The notes under the pieces were generated by a model. That model did no database searches. It was given only the letters and a program-made list of their open reading frames with translations, and was not told the origin of the DNA. Of a DNA stretch of 21,295 bases, positions 14,476 to 21,271 are shown piece after piece; positions within the stretch are counted from its first letter, which is position 1; each line of letters starts with the position of its first letter. Location of the stretch: NCBI GenBank assembly GCA_002342035.1, contig DDPE01000060.1:1-21295 (forward strand), in the 5' to 3' direction. The position numbers and the translations under genes were made by a program. Source of the stretch: Asticcacaulis sp. UBA2476 (GTDB lineage Bacteria; Pseudomonadota; Alphaproteobacteria; Caulobacterales; Caulobacteraceae).

Positions 14476-14892
14476 TTAAGCCTCTTCGGTCTCAACCGAC
14501 AGTACCGGGCCGGAATCCTTGCCCTTTTCGTTTTCGTCACGCTCGACGAATTCGATGATGGCCATAGCGGCGTTGTCGCCGTGGCGGAAACCAGCCTTCA
14601 TGATGCGGATGTAGCCGCCGTTACGGTCTTTGTAACGCGGGCCAAGCACTTCGAACAGCTTGCCGACCTGAGCGACGTCACGAACGCGCGAGATGGCGAT
14701 ACGCCGGTCGTGCAGGGTGCCCGACTTGGCCAGGGTCACCAGCTTTTCGACGAATGGACGCATTTCCTTGGCCTTCGGCAGGGTGGTGGTGATTTGTTCG
14801 TGCTTGATGATCGACGCAGCCATGTTGGCAAACATTGCCGTACGGTGGGCGCTGGTGCGACCGAGTTTGCGGTGGCCTGAACCGTGACGCAT
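14476..14892 (-). CDS. rplQ: 50S ribosomal protein L17
   Basis: A 138-residue protein with the family start MRHGSGHRKLGRTSAHRTAMFANMAASIIKHEQI and the signature TTLPKAKEMRPFVEKLVTLAK. L17 binds 23S rRNA close to the exit tunnel of the large subunit. The ATG at 14892 is the family start, with GGAGA upstream; the frame stays open 57 codons further but that part is non-coding spacer. The C-terminus has the short acidic tail (SVETEEA) common in alphaproteobacteria. It ends the alpha operon, but 289 bases separate it from rpoA, far more than usual, and that spacer holds two hairpins. Confidence 0.97.
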   Translation of the reverse strand: MRHGSGHRKLGRTSAHRTAMFANMAASIIKHEQITTTLPKAKEMRPFVEKLVTLAKSGTLHDRRIAISRVRDVAQVGKLFEVLGPRYKDRNGGYIRIMKAGFRHGDNAAMAIIEFVERDENEKGKDSGPVLSVETEEA

Positions 14893-15181
14893 AATAAAAT
14901 CTCCAAAAGACCGGCGGCACGCAGCCTGTCCGATCTCCCAAAAACGAGCCCATGATCTAAAGGCTAAGAAACCCGAATGGCCCCTGCCCGTCATAAGCGT
15001 CGACCCGAAGCGAGTCGAAATTACCGGGACAAGGTTTTGGTCTTTCCCGATAAGTGAAGCCAAAAATCAGCTTCTATAAAAAGGCAAAGGCGAGACCGAA
15101 TTCACTTCGGTCTCGCCTTTGTCCATATCTATACACTTAAAAGTACACCGAGCAAAGCGAGGGACTTTTAAGTGAGGTCTC
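14893..15181 (-). other. Long rpoA-rplQ spacer
   Basis: 289 bases without a gene inside what is normally a tight operon. It contains an 11-base inverted repeat CACTTAAAAGT (15134-15144) / ACTTTTAAGTG (15164-15174) directly after rpoA, the strong hairpin at 15086-15120, and an imperfect dyad TCGACCCGAAGCGAGTCGA near 15000-15020. A promoter for rplQ alone is possible but I cannot place it. Confidence 0.5.
15086..15120 (-). terminator. Perfect 15-bp hairpin between rpoA and rplQ
   Basis: AAAGGCGAGACCGAA (15086-15100) pairs perfectly with TTCGGTCTCGCCTTT (15106-15120), loop of five. On the minus strand it is followed by TGCCTTTTTATAG, a fair U-tract. It looks like an intrinsic terminator or attenuator inside the operon. 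Its 3' flank is shared with the hairpin after rpmD. Confidence 0.75.
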
Positions 15182-16198
15182 TTAGATCTGGTCTTCGAAC
15201 TTCTTAGCCAGATCCTCGACATTCTCAGGTGGCCAGTTCGGCACGTCCATACCCAAATTCAGGCTCATGGACGACAGAACTTCCTTGATCTCGTTCAGCG
15301 ACTTACGACCAAAGTTCGGGGTACGGAGCATTTCCGATTCCGTCTTCTGGATCAGGTCACCGATATAGACGATGTTGTCGTTCTTCAGGCAGTTCGCCGA
15401 ACGGACCGAAAGTTCCAGTTCGTCGACCTTCTTGAGCAGAGCCGGGTTGAACGGCAGCTCAGGCTTACCTTCTTCGACCACAGCGGGCTTAGGTTCTTCA
15501 AAGGTGATGAAGATTTGCAGTTGATCCTGAAGGATACGGGCGGCAAACGCCACGGCATCGATCGGGGTCACAGCGGCGTTGGTTTCAACTTCCATCACCA
15601 GCTTATCGTAATCGAGCGACTGGCCCTGACGGGTCGGCTCGACGCGGTAAGCGACCTTCTTGACCGGCGAATAAAGCGCATCGACGGCGATCAGGCCAAT
15701 CGGGGCATCTTCCGGACGCAGACGATCAGCAGGCACATAGCCCTTACCGGTCTGGACGGTGAATTCCATACGCACGGAGGCGCCTTCATCCAGCGTACAG
15801 ATAACGTGATCCGGGTTAAGCACTTCGATATCGGCCGGGACATCAATCTGACCGGCCGTTACCGGGCCGGCACCTGATGCGCGAAGCACCATGCGCTTGG
15901 GGCCTTCGGCATGCATACGCAGCGCCAGTTGCTTGATGTTGAGGATGATATCCACGACATCTTCACGAACGCCTTCGATAGATGAAAACTCGTGAACGAC
16001 ACCATCGATCTGCACAGCCGTGACAGCCGCACCCTGCAACGAAGACAGGAGAACACGTCTCAAAGCGTTACCGAGAGTTACCCCGAAACCGCGCTCCAGC
16101 GGTTCCGCGACCAGACGCATCTTGCGCGTAGAATCCACGCCGGACTCGATCTGGGGCTTCTCGGGACGAATTAGCTGTTGCCAGTTTCTTTCGATCAT
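15182..16198 (-). CDS. rpoA: DNA-directed RNA polymerase subunit alpha
   Basis: A 338-residue alpha subunit, which nucleates polymerase assembly and contacts UP elements and activators. The N-terminal dimerisation domain (about 1-230) has the family sequence EPLERGFGVTLGNALRRVLLSSLQGAAVTAVQIDGV and, further on, the ILNIKQLALR region. The C-terminal domain (about 255-325) contains ELSVRSANCLKNDNIVYIGDLIQKTE and FGRKSLNEIKEVL, the DNA-binding helices. The ATG at 16198 (MIERNWQQLIRPEKP) has GAGGG six bases ahead and is the family start; a TTG four codons earlier is rejected. Length equals other alphaproteobacterial RpoA proteins. Confidence 0.98.
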   Translation of the reverse strand: MIERNWQQLIRPEKPQIESGVDSTRKMRLVAEPLERGFGVTLGNALRRVLLSSLQGAAVTAVQIDGVVHEFSSIEGVREDVVDIILNIKQLALRMHAEGPKRMVLRASGAGPVTAGQIDVPADIEVLNPDHVICTLDEGASVRMEFTVQTGKGYVPADRLRPEDAPIGLIAVDALYSPVKKVAYRVEPTRQGQSLDYDKLVMEVETNAAVTPIDAVAFAARILQDQLQIFITFEEPKPAVVEEGKPELPFNPALLKKVDELELSVRSANCLKNDNIVYIGDLIQKTESEMLRTPNFGRKSLNEIKEVLSSMSLNLGMDVPNWPPENVEDLAKKFEDQI

Positions 16199-16222
16199 TG
16201 CGTCCCTCAAATTGTGGGAAAG

Positions 16223-16254
16223 GCCGCCGCTTCGCGATCAAACGAAACGGCGGC
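16223..16254 (-). terminator. Hairpin between rpsK and rpoA
   Basis: GCCGCCG (16223-16229) pairs with CGGCGGC (16248-16254), and the stem can be extended inward through TTCG/CGAA to about 12 pairs. It occupies most of the 78-base gap, 22 bases after the rpsK stop. There is no clean U-tract, so it may be an RNA processing or stability element rather than a terminator. Confidence 0.45.
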
Positions 16255-16276
16255 TGTTAAATAGAATTAGACGAAA

Positions 16277-16666
16277 TTAAACGCGACGACGCTTCGGCGG
16301 ACGGCAGCCGTTATGCGGGATCGGGGTGACGTCACGGATCGTAGTGATCGTGAAGCCCACCGCCTGCAGGGCGCGCAGAGCCGATTCACGGCCCGAACCC
16401 GGACCGGCAACGCTGACTTCCAGCGTCTTGACGCCATGTTCCATAGCCTTACGGCCTGCGTCTTCAGCGGCAACCTGAGCGGCGTAAGGGGTCGATTTAC
16501 GCGAACCCTTAAAGCCCATGTGGCCAGCAGACGACCACGAAATCGCATTGCCCTGCGCGTCCGTGATGGTGATCATGGTGTTGTTGAACGAAGCGTTGAC
16601 ATGCGCCACGCCCGAGGTGATGTTTTTACGTTCGCGCTTTTTAACGCGTGTAGGTTCCTTAGCCAT
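16277..16666 (-). CDS. rpsK: 30S ribosomal protein S11
   Basis: A 129-residue protein of the platform of the small subunit, contacting 16S rRNA and the mRNA exit area. The family sequence is complete: NITSGVAHVNASFNNTMITITDAQGNAISWSSAGHMGFKGSRKSTPYAAQVAAEDAGRKA and the C-terminal RDVTPIPHNGCRPPKRRRV. Length is normal. It follows rpsM after a 16-base gap. No strong Shine-Dalgarno is seen. Confidence 0.98.
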   Translation of the reverse strand: MAKEPTRVKKRERKNITSGVAHVNASFNNTMITITDAQGNAISWSSAGHMGFKGSRKSTPYAAQVAAEDAGRKAMEHGVKTLEVSVAGPGSGRESALRALQAVGFTITTIRDVTPIPHNGCRPPKRRRV

Positions 16667-16682
16667 TGCTCAGCGGTCCCGA

Positions 16683-17051
16683 TTACTTCTTCTTGCCAGC
16701 GATAGGTTTCGCCGGACCTTTGCGCGTACGCGCATTTGTGTGAGTGCGTTGGCCACGCACCGGGAGGCCCTTACGGTGACGCAGGCCGCGGTAGCAGGCC
16801 AGGTCCATCAGGCGCTTGATGTTCATCGAGACTTCGCGACGCAAATCACCTTCGACCAGATAGTCACGGTCGATGGTTTCACGGATCTGCAGCACTTCGG
16901 CGTCAGACAGCGAATTGACACGACGGGCATCTTCAATGCCCACTTTTTCCACGATTTCCTTAGCCTTTTGCGGGCCAATGCCATGGATATATTGAAGCGC
17001 GATAAGAACGCGCTTGTTTGTCGGTATATTGACGCCTGCAATACGGGCCAC
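16683..17051 (-). CDS. rpsM: 30S ribosomal protein S13
   Basis: A 122-residue protein at the head of the 30S subunit, touching the P-site tRNA through its basic tail (TNARTRKGPAKPIAGKKK). The family start is ARIAGVNIPTNKRVLIALQYIHGIG. The start is the GTG at 17051: it gives the standard length, and GAGGAG lies eight bases upstream. The ATG 13 codons further up (17090) would add a non-family extension through the Shine-Dalgarno and is rejected. A good promoter lies about 130 bases upstream, so rpsM probably opens its own transcription unit (rpsM-rpsK-rpoA). Confidence 0.97.
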   Translation of the reverse strand: MARIAGVNIPTNKRVLIALQYIHGIGPQKAKEIVEKVGIEDARRVNSLSDAEVLQIRETIDRDYLVEGDLRREVSMNIKRLMDLACYRGLRHRKGLPVRGQRTHTNARTRKGPAKPIAGKKK

Positions 17052-17180
17052 GTCTAATTCTCCTCGGGGCACAACCTTACGGCGCGCCAAAAAACGAAAG
17101 GCGACACGTATGCCTTTAAGCGTGCCCGATGTAAAGGCCAGCCCAAAAGAATACGCGTGTTATTTTCGCGGAAGCGACCC

Positions 17181-17208
17181 CTTATAATAAGGAATCATCA
17201 TCCGTCAA
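17181..17208 (-). promoter_or_regulatory. Sigma-70 type promoter for rpsM-rpsK-rpoA
   Basis: On the minus strand TTGACG (17208-17203) and TATAAG (17186-17181) are separated by 16 bases. It is the best -35/-10 pair I see in the window. The -10 lies in a small palindrome CCTTATAATAAGG. The resulting message would have an untranslated leader of about 120 bases before rpsM. Confidence 0.65.
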
Positions 17209-17367
17209 TGGTTTTTTGCCCAAACCTTAAGGTTTAACGCCTTAAGAGATCTGGACGGCGAACTTGCAGACCAAGACTTAAGCCCAGAGGTGAAAAAGCT
17301 GGGTCAGCATCTTTGGTCTTAATTGTAGAACCGGCTTTGGGGTGAAAATTCAAAACCGGCAATCTGT

Positions 17368-17396
17368 CTTTCAGGCCTTCTAAGGGAGCCTGAAAG
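17368..17396 (-). terminator. Hairpin after adk
   Basis: CTTTCAGGC (17368-17376) pairs with GCCTGAAAG (17388-17396) around an 11-base loop, eight bases after the adk stop. The sequence that follows on the minus strand has no compact U-tract, so it is a weak terminator or an mRNA 3' end. Confidence 0.5.
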
Positions 17397-17404
17397 GAAT
17401 TGTG

Positions 17405-17965
17405 TTAAGCAAGGGCCGCTTCGATACGGGCGGCGACCTCTTCCATTGAGCCCATGCCCTCAACCTCAGCAAGTTTGCCTTGCGCGGCATAGAAGGGCAA
17501 AAGCGGCGCGGTCTCGGCATTATATTTTGCCAGACGCTCCTTATAAACTTCGGGATTATCGTCGCTACGGCCCTGCTCAGCAAAGCGCGTCTCGATCCGG
17601 TCAATCAGCGCGGCTTCATCGACATTCAGACGCACGACCTTATCGATCTGGCTGCCACGCTCAACCAGCATGGCGTCCAGCGCCTCAGCCTGAGCCACAG
17701 TGCGCGGAAAGCCATCAAAGATCGCCCCACCGGCCGCTTCGGCCTCTGGCAGGCGCTCACGGATCAGAGCGATGACGATCTCATCAGCCACATAGCCGCC
17801 GCTGGCCAGGATGTCCTTGACCTTGAGGCCGAGGTCGCTTTCGGCAGCAATAGCGGCCCTCAGCATGTCACCCGTCGACAGTTGTACCATGTTGCGTGCC
17901 ACCACCAGACGCTTGGCCTGAGTGCCCTTACCGGCCGCCGGCGGCCCGAAAAGTATTAGGTTCAT
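17405..17965 (-). CDS. adk: Adenylate kinase (short form)
   Basis: A 186-residue enzyme catalysing ATP + AMP = 2 ADP. The P-loop GPPAAGKGTQAKRL is at about 7-20, the AMP-binding QLSTGDMLRAAI at 33-44 and DGFPRTVAQAEALD near 85-98. The LID region between the RIETRF and DNPEVYKERL segments is only a few residues long (AEQGRSD), without the zinc-type insertion of the 214-residue E. coli enzyme; this short form is usual in Caulobacterales and other alphaproteobacteria. The ATG overlaps the secY stop (ATGA), and GGGGGAG lies just upstream, so it is coupled to secY as in most bacteria. Confidence 0.96.
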   Translation of the reverse strand: MNLILFGPPAAGKGTQAKRLVVARNMVQLSTGDMLRAAIAAESDLGLKVKDILASGGYVADEIVIALIRERLPEAEAAGGAIFDGFPRTVAQAEALDAMLVERGSQIDKVVRLNVDEAALIDRIETRFAEQGRSDDNPEVYKERLAKYNAETAPLLPFYAAQGKLAEVEGMGSMEEVAARIEAALA

Positions 17966-19332
17966 CGAGCTCCCCCGCGGAGTCTTGGCGCTCCGCCTTT
18001 CATTTTCGATTTTTTGATCAGGCCATCATACTGATGGGCCAAAAGATGCGACTGGATCTGGGCAACCGTGTCCATGGTTACCGACACCACGATCAGGATC
18101 GACGTACCGCCAAAGTAGAAGCTGTTGCCAAGGCTGGAGATCAACAGTTCCGGCAGCAAACAGACGATGGTGATATAGCCAGCACCAATCACGGTAATGC
18201 GCGTCAGAACGAAATCGAGATACTCAGCCGTGCGCTTGCCCGGACGGATACCCGGCAGGAAGCCCCCGTATTTACGCAGGTTCTCAGCGGTTTCGTCCGG
18301 ATTGAACACCAGCGAGGTGTAAAGGAAACAGAAGAAGATGATCAGAGCCGCATAGATAGCCATGAACAGCGGCTGACCGTGGGTCAGTTGCGTCGTCAGC
18401 GACGGCAGCCACTGCAACCAGGTCGGCATGGCATCCGGGTTGGAGCCTGCAAATTGCAGGATCGTGGTCGGCAGCAGCAACAGCGACGAGGCAAAAATCG
18501 GCGGAATGACCCCGGCGGTATTGACCTTAAGCGGCATGAACGAGGTATCGCCGCCCATGATGCGGTTGCCGACCTGACGCTTAGGGTACTGCACCAGCAG
18601 ACGGCGCTGGGCGCGCTCCATGAACACGATAAAGACGATGGTGGCAATCAGCACCAGAACGACCAGCAGCAACACCAGCGGCGCAATCTGGCCTTCTTTC
18701 GCCAGAGCCAGAAGCTGGGCGATGGTCGATGGCAGGACGGCGACAATGCCGGTAAAGATGATCATCGACGAGCCGTTGCCAACGCCGCGGGCGGTGATTT
18801 GCTCACCCAGCCACATTAGGAACATGGTGCCGCCGGTCAGCGTCGTCACGGTCGCAATAAGGAAGAACGGCCCCGGATTGAGCGCCAGCCCCGACGCCTG
18901 CATCCCTGCGGCGATCGAGAACGACTGAACAATGGCCAGAACCAGCGTCAGATAGCGGGTATACTGGTTAAGTTGCTTGCGACCCGCCTCCCCGCCTTCC
19001 TTGCGCAGCTTTTCCCACGGGCCGTAGATCGAGCCCATGAGTTGCACAATGATCGACGCGGAAATGTACGGCATGATGTTCAGGGCGAACACGGCCATAC
19101 GTTCCACGGCACCGCCGGAGAACATGTTGAACATGCCCAAAATACCCTGAGACTGCCCCGAAAAGGCGCGGTCAAACGCGGCCATATCAATGCCGGGAAC
19201 GGGCACATAGGTCCCCAGACGGCAGATAATCAGCGCACCCAGCGTAAAAAGAAGACGCTTATGAAGTTCGGTTGCCTTCGCAAAGGCGCCGAAATTCATA
19301 TTCGCAGCAAGTTGTTCAGCAGCCGATGCCAT
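17962..19332 (-). CDS. secY: Preprotein translocase subunit SecY
   Basis: A 456-residue channel subunit of the Sec translocon, with SecE and SecG. About ten hydrophobic segments are visible. Landmarks are the start ELHKRLLFTLGALIICRLGTYVPVPGID, the plug and TM2 region GMFNMFSGGAVERMAVFALNIMPYISASIIVQL, MWLGEQITARGVGNGSSMIIF (TM4-TM5), the cytoplasmic loop QRRLLVQYPKRQ, LKVNTAGVIPPIFASSLLLLP and the GFLPGIRPGKRTAEYLD loop, which contacts ribosome and SecA. The ATG at 19332 is used, with AAGGG upstream; a TTG one codon earlier is rejected. It follows rplO by about 158 bases and overlaps adk. Confidence 0.98.
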   Translation of the reverse strand: MASAAEQLAANMNFGAFAKATELHKRLLFTLGALIICRLGTYVPVPGIDMAAFDRAFSGQSQGILGMFNMFSGGAVERMAVFALNIMPYISASIIVQLMGSIYGPWEKLRKEGGEAGRKQLNQYTRYLTLVLAIVQSFSIAAGMQASGLALNPGPFFLIATVTTLTGGTMFLMWLGEQITARGVGNGSSMIIFTGIVAVLPSTIAQLLALAKEGQIAPLVLLLVVLVLIATIVFIVFMERAQRRLLVQYPKRQVGNRIMGGDTSFMPLKVNTAGVIPPIFASSLLLLPTTILQFAGSNPDAMPTWLQWLPSLTTQLTHGQPLFMAIYAALIIFFCFLYTSLVFNPDETAENLRKYGGFLPGIRPGKRTAEYLDFVLTRITVIGAGYITIVCLLPELLISSLGNSFYFGGTSILIVVSVTMDTVAQIQSHLLAHQYDGLIKKSKMKGGAPRLRGGAR

Positions 19333-19490
19333 CAAGTACCCTTAAAAATCAGAAAGTCCCCAAAAGAATCTGATGACACAGACTCACGACCTTCAGGCAG
19401 ATATAGGCGGACAAAACCGAAAGGCCAAGAGGCAGCACGCACCAAAGCGCCCGCCCCTCAGCCCAAGGGCTTATATCACCCGTGGATAAC

Positions 19491-19973
19491 TTACTCAGCC
19501 GACTTTTTAGCCGGACGCTTTTGGGTCACGGTGCCACCGGCAGCCTCAACGGCCTTCACAGCCCCTGCGGTCGCCGAATAGACGTTGAGGGTAACCTTGG
19601 ACTTCAGCTCGCCTTCGCCCAGCAGACGCACGCCGTCAAGCTCACGACGGATAACACCCGCAGCCTTAAGCACAGCGCCCGTGATCTCAGCCTTGGCATC
19701 GATCTTACCGGCGTCGATGGCGTCTTGCAGGCGCCACAGGTTAACTTCAGCGAATTTCAGAGCGAACGGGTTGTTGAAACCGCGCTTAGGCATACGCATG
19801 TACAGCGGCATTTGACCGCCTTCAAAGCCCAGCAGCGAGACGCCCGAACGGGACTTCTGGCCCTTCACACCACGACCGGCGGTCTTGCCCTTGCCGGAGC
19901 CAGGGCCGCGGCCTACGCGCATACGGCCCTTGGTCGAGCCTTCGTTATCGCGGATTTCGTTCAATTTTGTCAT
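19491..19973 (-). CDS. rplO: 50S ribosomal protein L15
   Basis: A 160-residue protein of the large subunit, binding 23S rRNA late in assembly. The family sequence is TKLNEIRDNEGSTKGRMRVGRGPGSGKGKTAGRGVKGQKSRSG, then GFEGGQMPLYMRMPKRGF. The ATG at 19973 is chosen because GAGG lies eight bases upstream; the ATG four codons earlier (19985) would place the Shine-Dalgarno inside the gene. It is separated from rpmD by a 172-base spacer with two hairpins, which is unusual for the spc operon. Confidence 0.97.
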   Translation of the reverse strand: MTKLNEIRDNEGSTKGRMRVGRGPGSGKGKTAGRGVKGQKSRSGVSLLGFEGGQMPLYMRMPKRGFNNPFALKFAEVNLWRLQDAIDAGKIDAKAEITGAVLKAAGVIRRELDGVRLLGEGELKSKVTLNVYSATAGAVKAVEAAGGTVTQKRPAKKSAE

Positions 19974-20046
19974 TGTATGCCTCATATTGTGAATGCGCCC
20001 GCAAGGTGCGGACTCGGCGTTGATGGAGTGAAGCCAATTATCTGAC

Positions 20047-20090
20047 GCGCATTTATTTCCAAAAACCGCATAACACTTTTTGGAATGCGC
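20047..20090 (-). repeat. Imperfect hairpin upstream of rplO
   Basis: GCGCATT (20047-20053) pairs with AATGCGC (20084-20090), and CCAAAAA (20059-20065) with TTTTTGG (20077-20083), leaving a five-base bulge and an 11-base loop. It lies between the rpmD terminator-like hairpin and rplO, in the part of the message that would lead into rplO. Confidence 0.7.
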
Positions 20091-20115
20091 TCAAACTCGG
20101 CTTCTATAAATAGCA

Positions 20116-20143
20116 AAATGCCCGGAGTTTCCTCCGGGCATTT
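20116..20143 (-). terminator. Terminator-like hairpin directly after rpmD
   Basis: AAATGCCCGGAG (20116-20127) pairs perfectly with CTCCGGGCATTT (20132-20143). On the minus strand the loop is GAAA, a stable GNRA tetraloop, and it is followed by TGCTATTTATAG. It starts two bases after the rpmD stop, inside the spc operon, and should at least attenuate rplO-secY-adk expression. Confidence 0.8.
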
Positions 20144-20145
20144 GT

Positions 20146-20322
20146 TTAGTCTACGATTTCGATCAGGTGAGCCACCTTGGCGATCATGCCGCGAACCGAA
20201 GGCGTATCTTCCAGAGTGGAGACACGGCCCATTTTGTTCAGGCCCAGACCGGCGAGCGTTGCGCGCTGATCTTTGGTACGGCGGATGGGCGAACCCGTCT
20301 GCTTGACTGTGACTTGTGCCAT
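20146..20322 (-). CDS. rpmD: 50S ribosomal protein L30
   Basis: A 58-residue protein beginning MAQVTVKQTGSPIRRTK, followed by DQRATLAGLGLNKMGR and ending AKVAHLIEIVD. This is the classic L30 pattern (S-xI-RR-x-D-Q-R-x-TL-x-GLGL-x-K). It lies five bases after the rpsE stop, with GAGGG just upstream overlapping the rpsE end, the usual spc order rpsE-rpmD-rplO. L30 binds 23S rRNA in the large subunit. A strong hairpin follows the stop after two bases. Confidence 0.97.
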   Translation of the reverse strand: MAQVTVKQTGSPIRRTKDQRATLAGLGLNKMGRVSTLEDTPSVRGMIAKVAHLIEIVD

Positions 20323-20327
20323 AATGA

Positions 20328-20903
20328 TTAGCCCTCGATCGCTTCAGGCGACGAAGCGCCGTCGTTACGGCGCGTCAGGATGTCGCCAACCTTTTTGCCG
20401 CGCTTGGAGGCGATCTGACGGGGCGAAGACTGCACCTTCAGCGCTTCAAACGTGGCGCGCACCATGTTGTAAGGGTTCGAAGACCCAAGTGACTTGCCGA
20501 CCACGTCGGAAACGCCCAGGGTTTCAAGCACCGCACGCATCGGACCACCGGCGATCACGCCAGTGCCCGGAGGGGCCGCGCGAAGCTGGATCTTACCGGC
20601 GCCCCAACGGCCGTAGCCATCGTGGTGCAGGGTGCGTGATTCACGAAGCGGCACGCGAACGAGCGACTTCTTGGCTTCTTCGGTAGCCTTGCGGATAGCT
20701 TCCGGCACTTCACGGGCCTTACCGTGACCGTAGCCAACGCGGCCTTTTTGGTCACCAACGACCATCAGAGCGGCGAACGAGAAACGACGACCACCCTTAA
20801 CGGTAGCGGCGACGCGGTTGATGGCGACGAGCTTTTCTACGAATTCCGAAGGTTCTTCGGTGCGATCGCGACGCTCATTGCGGTTTTCGCTAGGACGAGC
20901 CAT
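20328..20903 (-). CDS. rpsE: 30S ribosomal protein S5
   Basis: A 191-residue protein at the back of the small subunit, part of the mRNA entry tunnel and important for decoding fidelity. The double-stranded RNA-binding N-terminal domain includes EFVEKLVAINRVAATVKGGRRFSFAALMVVGDQKGRVGYGHGKAREVPEAIRKA; the C-terminal domain includes PPGTGVIAGGPMRAVLETLGVSDVVGKSLGSSNPYNMVRATFEAL. The C-terminal extension to SSPEAIEG is typical of alphaproteobacteria. AAGGGG upstream of the ATG overlaps the rplR stop codon. Confidence 0.98.
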   Translation of the reverse strand: MARPSENRNERRDRTEEPSEFVEKLVAINRVAATVKGGRRFSFAALMVVGDQKGRVGYGHGKAREVPEAIRKATEEAKKSLVRVPLRESRTLHHDGYGRWGAGKIQLRAAPPGTGVIAGGPMRAVLETLGVSDVVGKSLGSSNPYNMVRATFEALKVQSSPRQIASKRGKKVGDILTRRNDGASSPEAIEG

Positions 20904-20914
20904 GAACGTACCCC

Positions 20915-21268
20915 TTAGAAGTTGAGACCGGCTTCACGCGCGGCATCTGCCAACGCCTTCACCCGGCCATGATAAATGTAACCACCACGATCAAAGACAA
21001 CGTCTTTGATACCGGCTTCGATGGCGCGCTGGGCAACCAGCTTACCAACTTCGGTGGCGGCGGAGGCGTCCGAACCACGCTTAGTCGACGCTTCGAGGGA
21101 CGAGGCCGCAACCACGGTCACGCCCTTCAGATCGTCGATGATCTGAGCGTAGATGTTTTTATCCGAACGGAACACCGACAAACGCGGGCGGCCGTTGGAG
21201 AGCTTCTTGAGGCGCGTACGATTACGTTGCGCGCGACGAGCCAATTGTTCACGAGGAGACAGAGCCAT
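20915..21268 (-). CDS. rplR: 50S ribosomal protein L18
   Basis: A 117-residue protein that with L5 binds 5S rRNA and anchors it in the central protuberance. Family features are RRAQRNRTRLKKLSNGRPRLSVFRSDKNIYAQIIDD, TEVGKLVAQRAIEAGIKDVVFDRGGYIYHGRVKALADAAREAGLNF at the C-terminus, with the canonical end GLNF. Length is normal. The ATG lies three bases after the rplF stop; purine-rich GAAGAAG in the rplF end can serve as ribosome binding site. Confidence 0.98.
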   Translation of the reverse strand: MALSPREQLARRAQRNRTRLKKLSNGRPRLSVFRSDKNIYAQIIDDLKGVTVVAASSLEASTKRGSDASAATEVGKLVAQRAIEAGIKDVVFDRGGYIYHGRVKALADAAREAGLNF

Positions 21269-21271
21269 GAC

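Larger units (their letters stand above)
17052..17404 (-). other. adk-rpsM spacer with promoter and structured leader
   Basis: 353 bases without a gene. Reading on the minus strand from adk, it holds a hairpin (17368-17396), nested stems AGACCAA/TTGGTCT (17268-17274 and 17312-17318) with GCCCAG/CTGGGT inside, a 14-base palindrome AAACCTTAAGGTTT (17222-17235), then the promoter at 17181-17208 and the 5' untranslated region of rpsM. The final 130 bases may act as a leader for the alpha operon genes. Confidence 0.6.

Noticed and set aside
14893..15063. 57-codon N-terminal extension of L17
   Set aside because: L17 always begins MRHG or MRH; the extension is translated spacer.
17896..18819. 307-codon plus-strand frame antisense to secY
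   Set aside because: Shadow frame; His/Arg/Gln-rich translation is typical of the antisense of a membrane protein gene.
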